Assembly: GCF_000002995.4 (NCBI RefSeq)
Contig: NW_025062477.1
Location: 13,374,696-13,438,695, forward strand
Reading direction: 5' to 3'
Origin: Brugia malayi
Lineage: Eukaryota; Nematoda; Chromadorea; Rhabditida; Onchocercidae
DNA length: 64,000 bases
Below are positions 61,164 through 64,000 of this stretch, piece by piece. The notes under the pieces were generated by a model. It did no database searches, was not told the DNA's origin, and saw only the letters and a program-made list of their open reading frames with translations. Made by a program: the position numbers and the translations under genes. The stretch's first letter is position 1, and each line of letters opens with the position of its first letter.

Positions 61164-63848
61164 ATGGAGAGTACACCATTCGATCTCGATTTGGATAAAA
61201 TATTAACGGACCCACATACAGACTTGATGTTATCCGGTGGCAACTCCTCAGATGTTTATAATCCATTTTTATCGAATGATGATCCTAATCTTGTCGAAAA
61301 TAATTCGGAATCTAACGGGTCATACATATCGCCAGTGCCATATTTAGATGGTTCGAACTGTTTGCTGGATAGTTTATGTTTACAGTTAGACGCGCATGAG
61401 AATGTTGAAGAGGAACATTCCTATGCGTCCGTACGAAGTAAGTTTTTGTGAGGATGAGTGGGTGAGTTTCACGAGATTTCGTGACTTGTCACTGTCTAAT
61501 CGTCTTTATGCATGCATCCAGTTGCTGTTGGCTTCCTGAATTATAAAATGAATTTTTGAAATTTGAGACTTACTGTAATTCGTTTTTAGCAGAATCGGCC
61601 ACATCCTCGATATATGGAGGAAGCAGTTCCATGGCTTCGTTTCTACAGAGTACAGAGTTTGATGTGCTTCAAGTATTTTACTTTTATTCTACTGATTTAG
61701 ATTTCGTCTTTATTTCCTTACTTTTTTAATAATACTTAACCGGCAATGAAGTGCACGAAACTTACTTCATCCATTTAATTTCGGTATTTAGGAAGCAAGT
61801 AGAGAAATCCTTGAAGATTGGAACAGTGAACAAAACTTTTTACCACCACCACAAAGGGAAAATAAAACAGGTATGTTTCCTCTAATGTGTGAATTGAGTA
61901 TCTTGATAATTGTCAGTGTTCATATATATCTTTAGAGCATACTTTAAAAGCGGTCTGCTCTACTCCTTCGATTGTTTCTACGCATAAAGCGAATCGGTTC
62001 AATATAATTGAGATTAACAAGAAGACAAGAACGCCATTTACTCGAGTTGGCTCAGGAGGTATTTTTTTTTGTTGACACTTTCATCTCTTATCATATTAGG
62101 ACCGTTTATATTCTTTGTTCTTATTGTTTTTTACTATATCCTATATATTGATTATTTGGTATTTTTTAGCACTAAAACAGAGGTTTAAGACAAATAGCGG
62201 ATCAATGATAATTCAAAGTATAGTTTTAAATATCTTTAGGCAAACGGAAATACTCACCACTTATATTGACCGATGAGGAAAAGAAATTATGTAAAAAGGA
62301 AGGGATTCGGTTGCCAGAATATTACCCGTTGACAAAAGCAGAAGAAAGAGAACTGAAGCGTATACGTCGGAAAATTAGAAATAAACATTCAGCTCAAACA
62401 AGTCGCAAAAAAAAACAAGTAACTTATTATTGGATCTCTACTTTCTTTCTTCAAGCTTGTTTATATTTTGAATTCATTACGAAGCTTCCAGGACTATATT
62501 GAAGCACTAGAGGACCGCGTGGAGAATTGCACTCAGGAGAATGAGGAACTGAAGAAACAGGTATCTTTTTTAACTGTTCCATTTTTCGATTTTTCGTCGC
62601 TTATGATCTTGTTAAGTTGTGCTCAAATGAGAAAACGGGAGTTGTACATGCTAAGGATTTCACATATCGACCTTATTCTTTTTTCTTACTTTATAAATGC
62701 TTCATTCATTAGAATAACAAAAATGAAGAACAAGCAGTTGCAGGTGGAACATCTGAAAATATTAAATTCAACATATTTATCGCAGTTGCGAAAACTACAA
62801 AGCATGGTTGCTAATGGATCGAAACGAAAGGTACATGCTGGTACTTGCCTTGCGGTGTTGATGCTTTCAGTATGCTTACTTGCTGCACCGAACTTGTCAC
62901 CTTTGTCGAAAAAACGTAGTGAAGAAGAAGCGGAACAGACTATAGCGTCTTCGATTCAGCTATCGAAACGAACTCCTCCACTTGCAGGTCAGTTGTTTAT
63001 AGTCAATTTGTTTAAGAGAAACAACAGTTGTACAAACGGGAACATTTATTTATTCATTTATTGAAGTGATCAAGAAAAATATTTAATGGAAAATAAAATG
63101 ATTTGTTATTATTGTTAGGAATGATTATATATATATATGCTAGAAAAAGTGGTAGTTGCCGGTCCGAAGACTATTTTGAGGAATGATGATGTAATTCTTT
63201 ATTTCATTCAGAGCCATACGAATCAGTGAGCACTTTCTAAGAAGAATTTTCATTACTGAATCGAATTAAAATCGTTGATAATAATAACTAAAAATGTTTT
63301 AAGGACGTTCGAGATCGCTTCTGCAGTTTGTGAACTCTGTTACTGACAAATTTGATATTGATTTTTGTGGTGAAGAAGAATATGAAGATGTTTCTGTTGC
63401 CAAGTTTGTATTCTTTTTCTTTTGCTAAAATATAGAAGGACAGAAACATCCTATGTTCTATTAAACATCGGATCTCTTTCTAACAATGACATTTAGTTTG
63501 GAGGATCAGCGAATGTCATTCAAGAATAATTCACTAAGACGCAGAGAGAAGCGCATTACGTTTTGGAATGATAATGTAACAGTGAGAGCACAGCAACATC
63601 CTGTTGAGATGGAAAGCAGAACTCTCCCAAATTATGAATGCGTTAGAATTGGAAGCTACACACGAAAACGAAAAGTCTTACCTCAAGGAAGATTAAATCC
63701 AACTTCACCAGACAATAATAAACCATGGATACAGGCAATGAACAGTGAGGAATATAAACATGCAAAACTATCTAATGGCTCTACGCTTCGTGTTTATACA
63801 AATCCTGGCAGTTATGTTTCAATGAATTCAAAACGTTTCAAAATATAG
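61164..63848 (+). CDS. crh-2: Membrane-bound bZIP transcription factor, CREB3/OASIS type
   Basis: CREB3-family factors sit in the ER membrane and are cut in the Golgi by S1P and S2P, freeing an N-terminal activator that drives secretory-pathway genes. Nine exons join in phase to about 500 residues: 61164-61437, 61590-61672, 61792-61870, 61936-62058, 62240-62418, 62492-62560, 62744-62987, 63304-63403 and 63497-63848. Residues 1-190 are acidic and Ser/Asn-rich, as in an activation domain. The basic region (about 217-246) has [20 protein letters not shown] and [10 protein letters not shown], typical of this group, then the zipper ([20 protein letters not shown] on). A membrane span ([15 protein letters not shown], about 303-317) follows. 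RSLL at about 354-357 fits the S1P site pattern RxxL at the expected lumenal distance. An acceptor lies 5 nt before the ATG. The family is firm; the worm symbol is inferred. Confidence 0.92.
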
Positions 63849-64000
63849 CACTATAACTAGATTTTAAACTTTATTAACGAATTGAACGAAAAGAATGAAT
63901 TTTGAAAGGCTAGAGCTATCAAAGCATAGTCTAATATTAGAATGAATATCTTCCACTAGTGAAACAAAATTTCTCTTGAATGTCCTCAAGAATATTGAGT
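63849..64000. other. 3' flank of the CREB3-type gene
   Basis: Short AT-rich 3' UTR or flank to the window end. No further gene is visible. Confidence 0.5.

Overview
The window is nuclear DNA from a nematode, most likely a parasitic (filarial/spirurid-type) species. It is AT-rich. Its genes are broken into many small exons by GT-AG introns of about 70 to 1100 nt. Several start codons sit directly behind a 3' splice-site-like sequence, the pattern expected where mRNAs receive a spliced leader by trans-splicing. The Src kinase and endophilin closely match the nematode versions of these families. I see no bacterial, viral or transposon genes and no tRNA or rRNA. All exon models below were built by hand from reading frame, splice signals and protein family resemblance. 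Reading phase was checked at every junction.

Layout from left to right: MUS81 nuclease subunit (+, 1126-3539); NIP7 ribosome-biogenesis factor (-, 4747-3684); CDC6 replication licensing ATPase (-, 7845-5215); a CTDSPL2-type phosphatase (+, from at least 8940 to 11786); a class I alpha-1,2-mannosidase (+, about 13368-17983); a sorting nexin 1/2 protein (-, 21197-18640); a DXO/RAI1 decapping nuclease (+, 21586-23446); a RING-finger protein with a DZIP3-like C-terminus (-, 30140-24111); a CEP97-like LRR/IQ protein with a C-terminal FN3-like domain (-, 36287-31870); VAC14 (+, 38755-43301); endophilin A/UNC-57 (-, 47716-44490); the IDH3 alpha subunit (-, 53518-51123) with a possible small membrane protein after it; a LysM-TM protein of LYSMD3/4 type (+, 54313-55543); Src tyrosine kinase (+, 56696-59962); and a CREB3/OASIS-type membrane-bound bZIP factor (+, 61164-63848).

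The genes are ordinary eukaryotic housekeeping and signalling genes and do not form one pathway. Some share themes: DNA replication and repair (CDC6, MUS81), RNA and ribosome quality (NIP7, DXO), and endosome and membrane traffic (SNX, VAC14, endophilin). CDC6 and NIP7 are close together on one strand, each with an acceptor-like site at its ATG, and could be an operon.

The most unusual observations are these: a decayed tandem copy of an endophilin exon buried in the next intron; a CEP97-like protein carrying an FN3-like domain, with one apparent GC-AG intron and a 47-bp duplication across a splice donor; a RING finger with Asp in place of a His ligand; and a perfect 26-bp palindrome in the CDC6/CTDSPL2 intergenic region.
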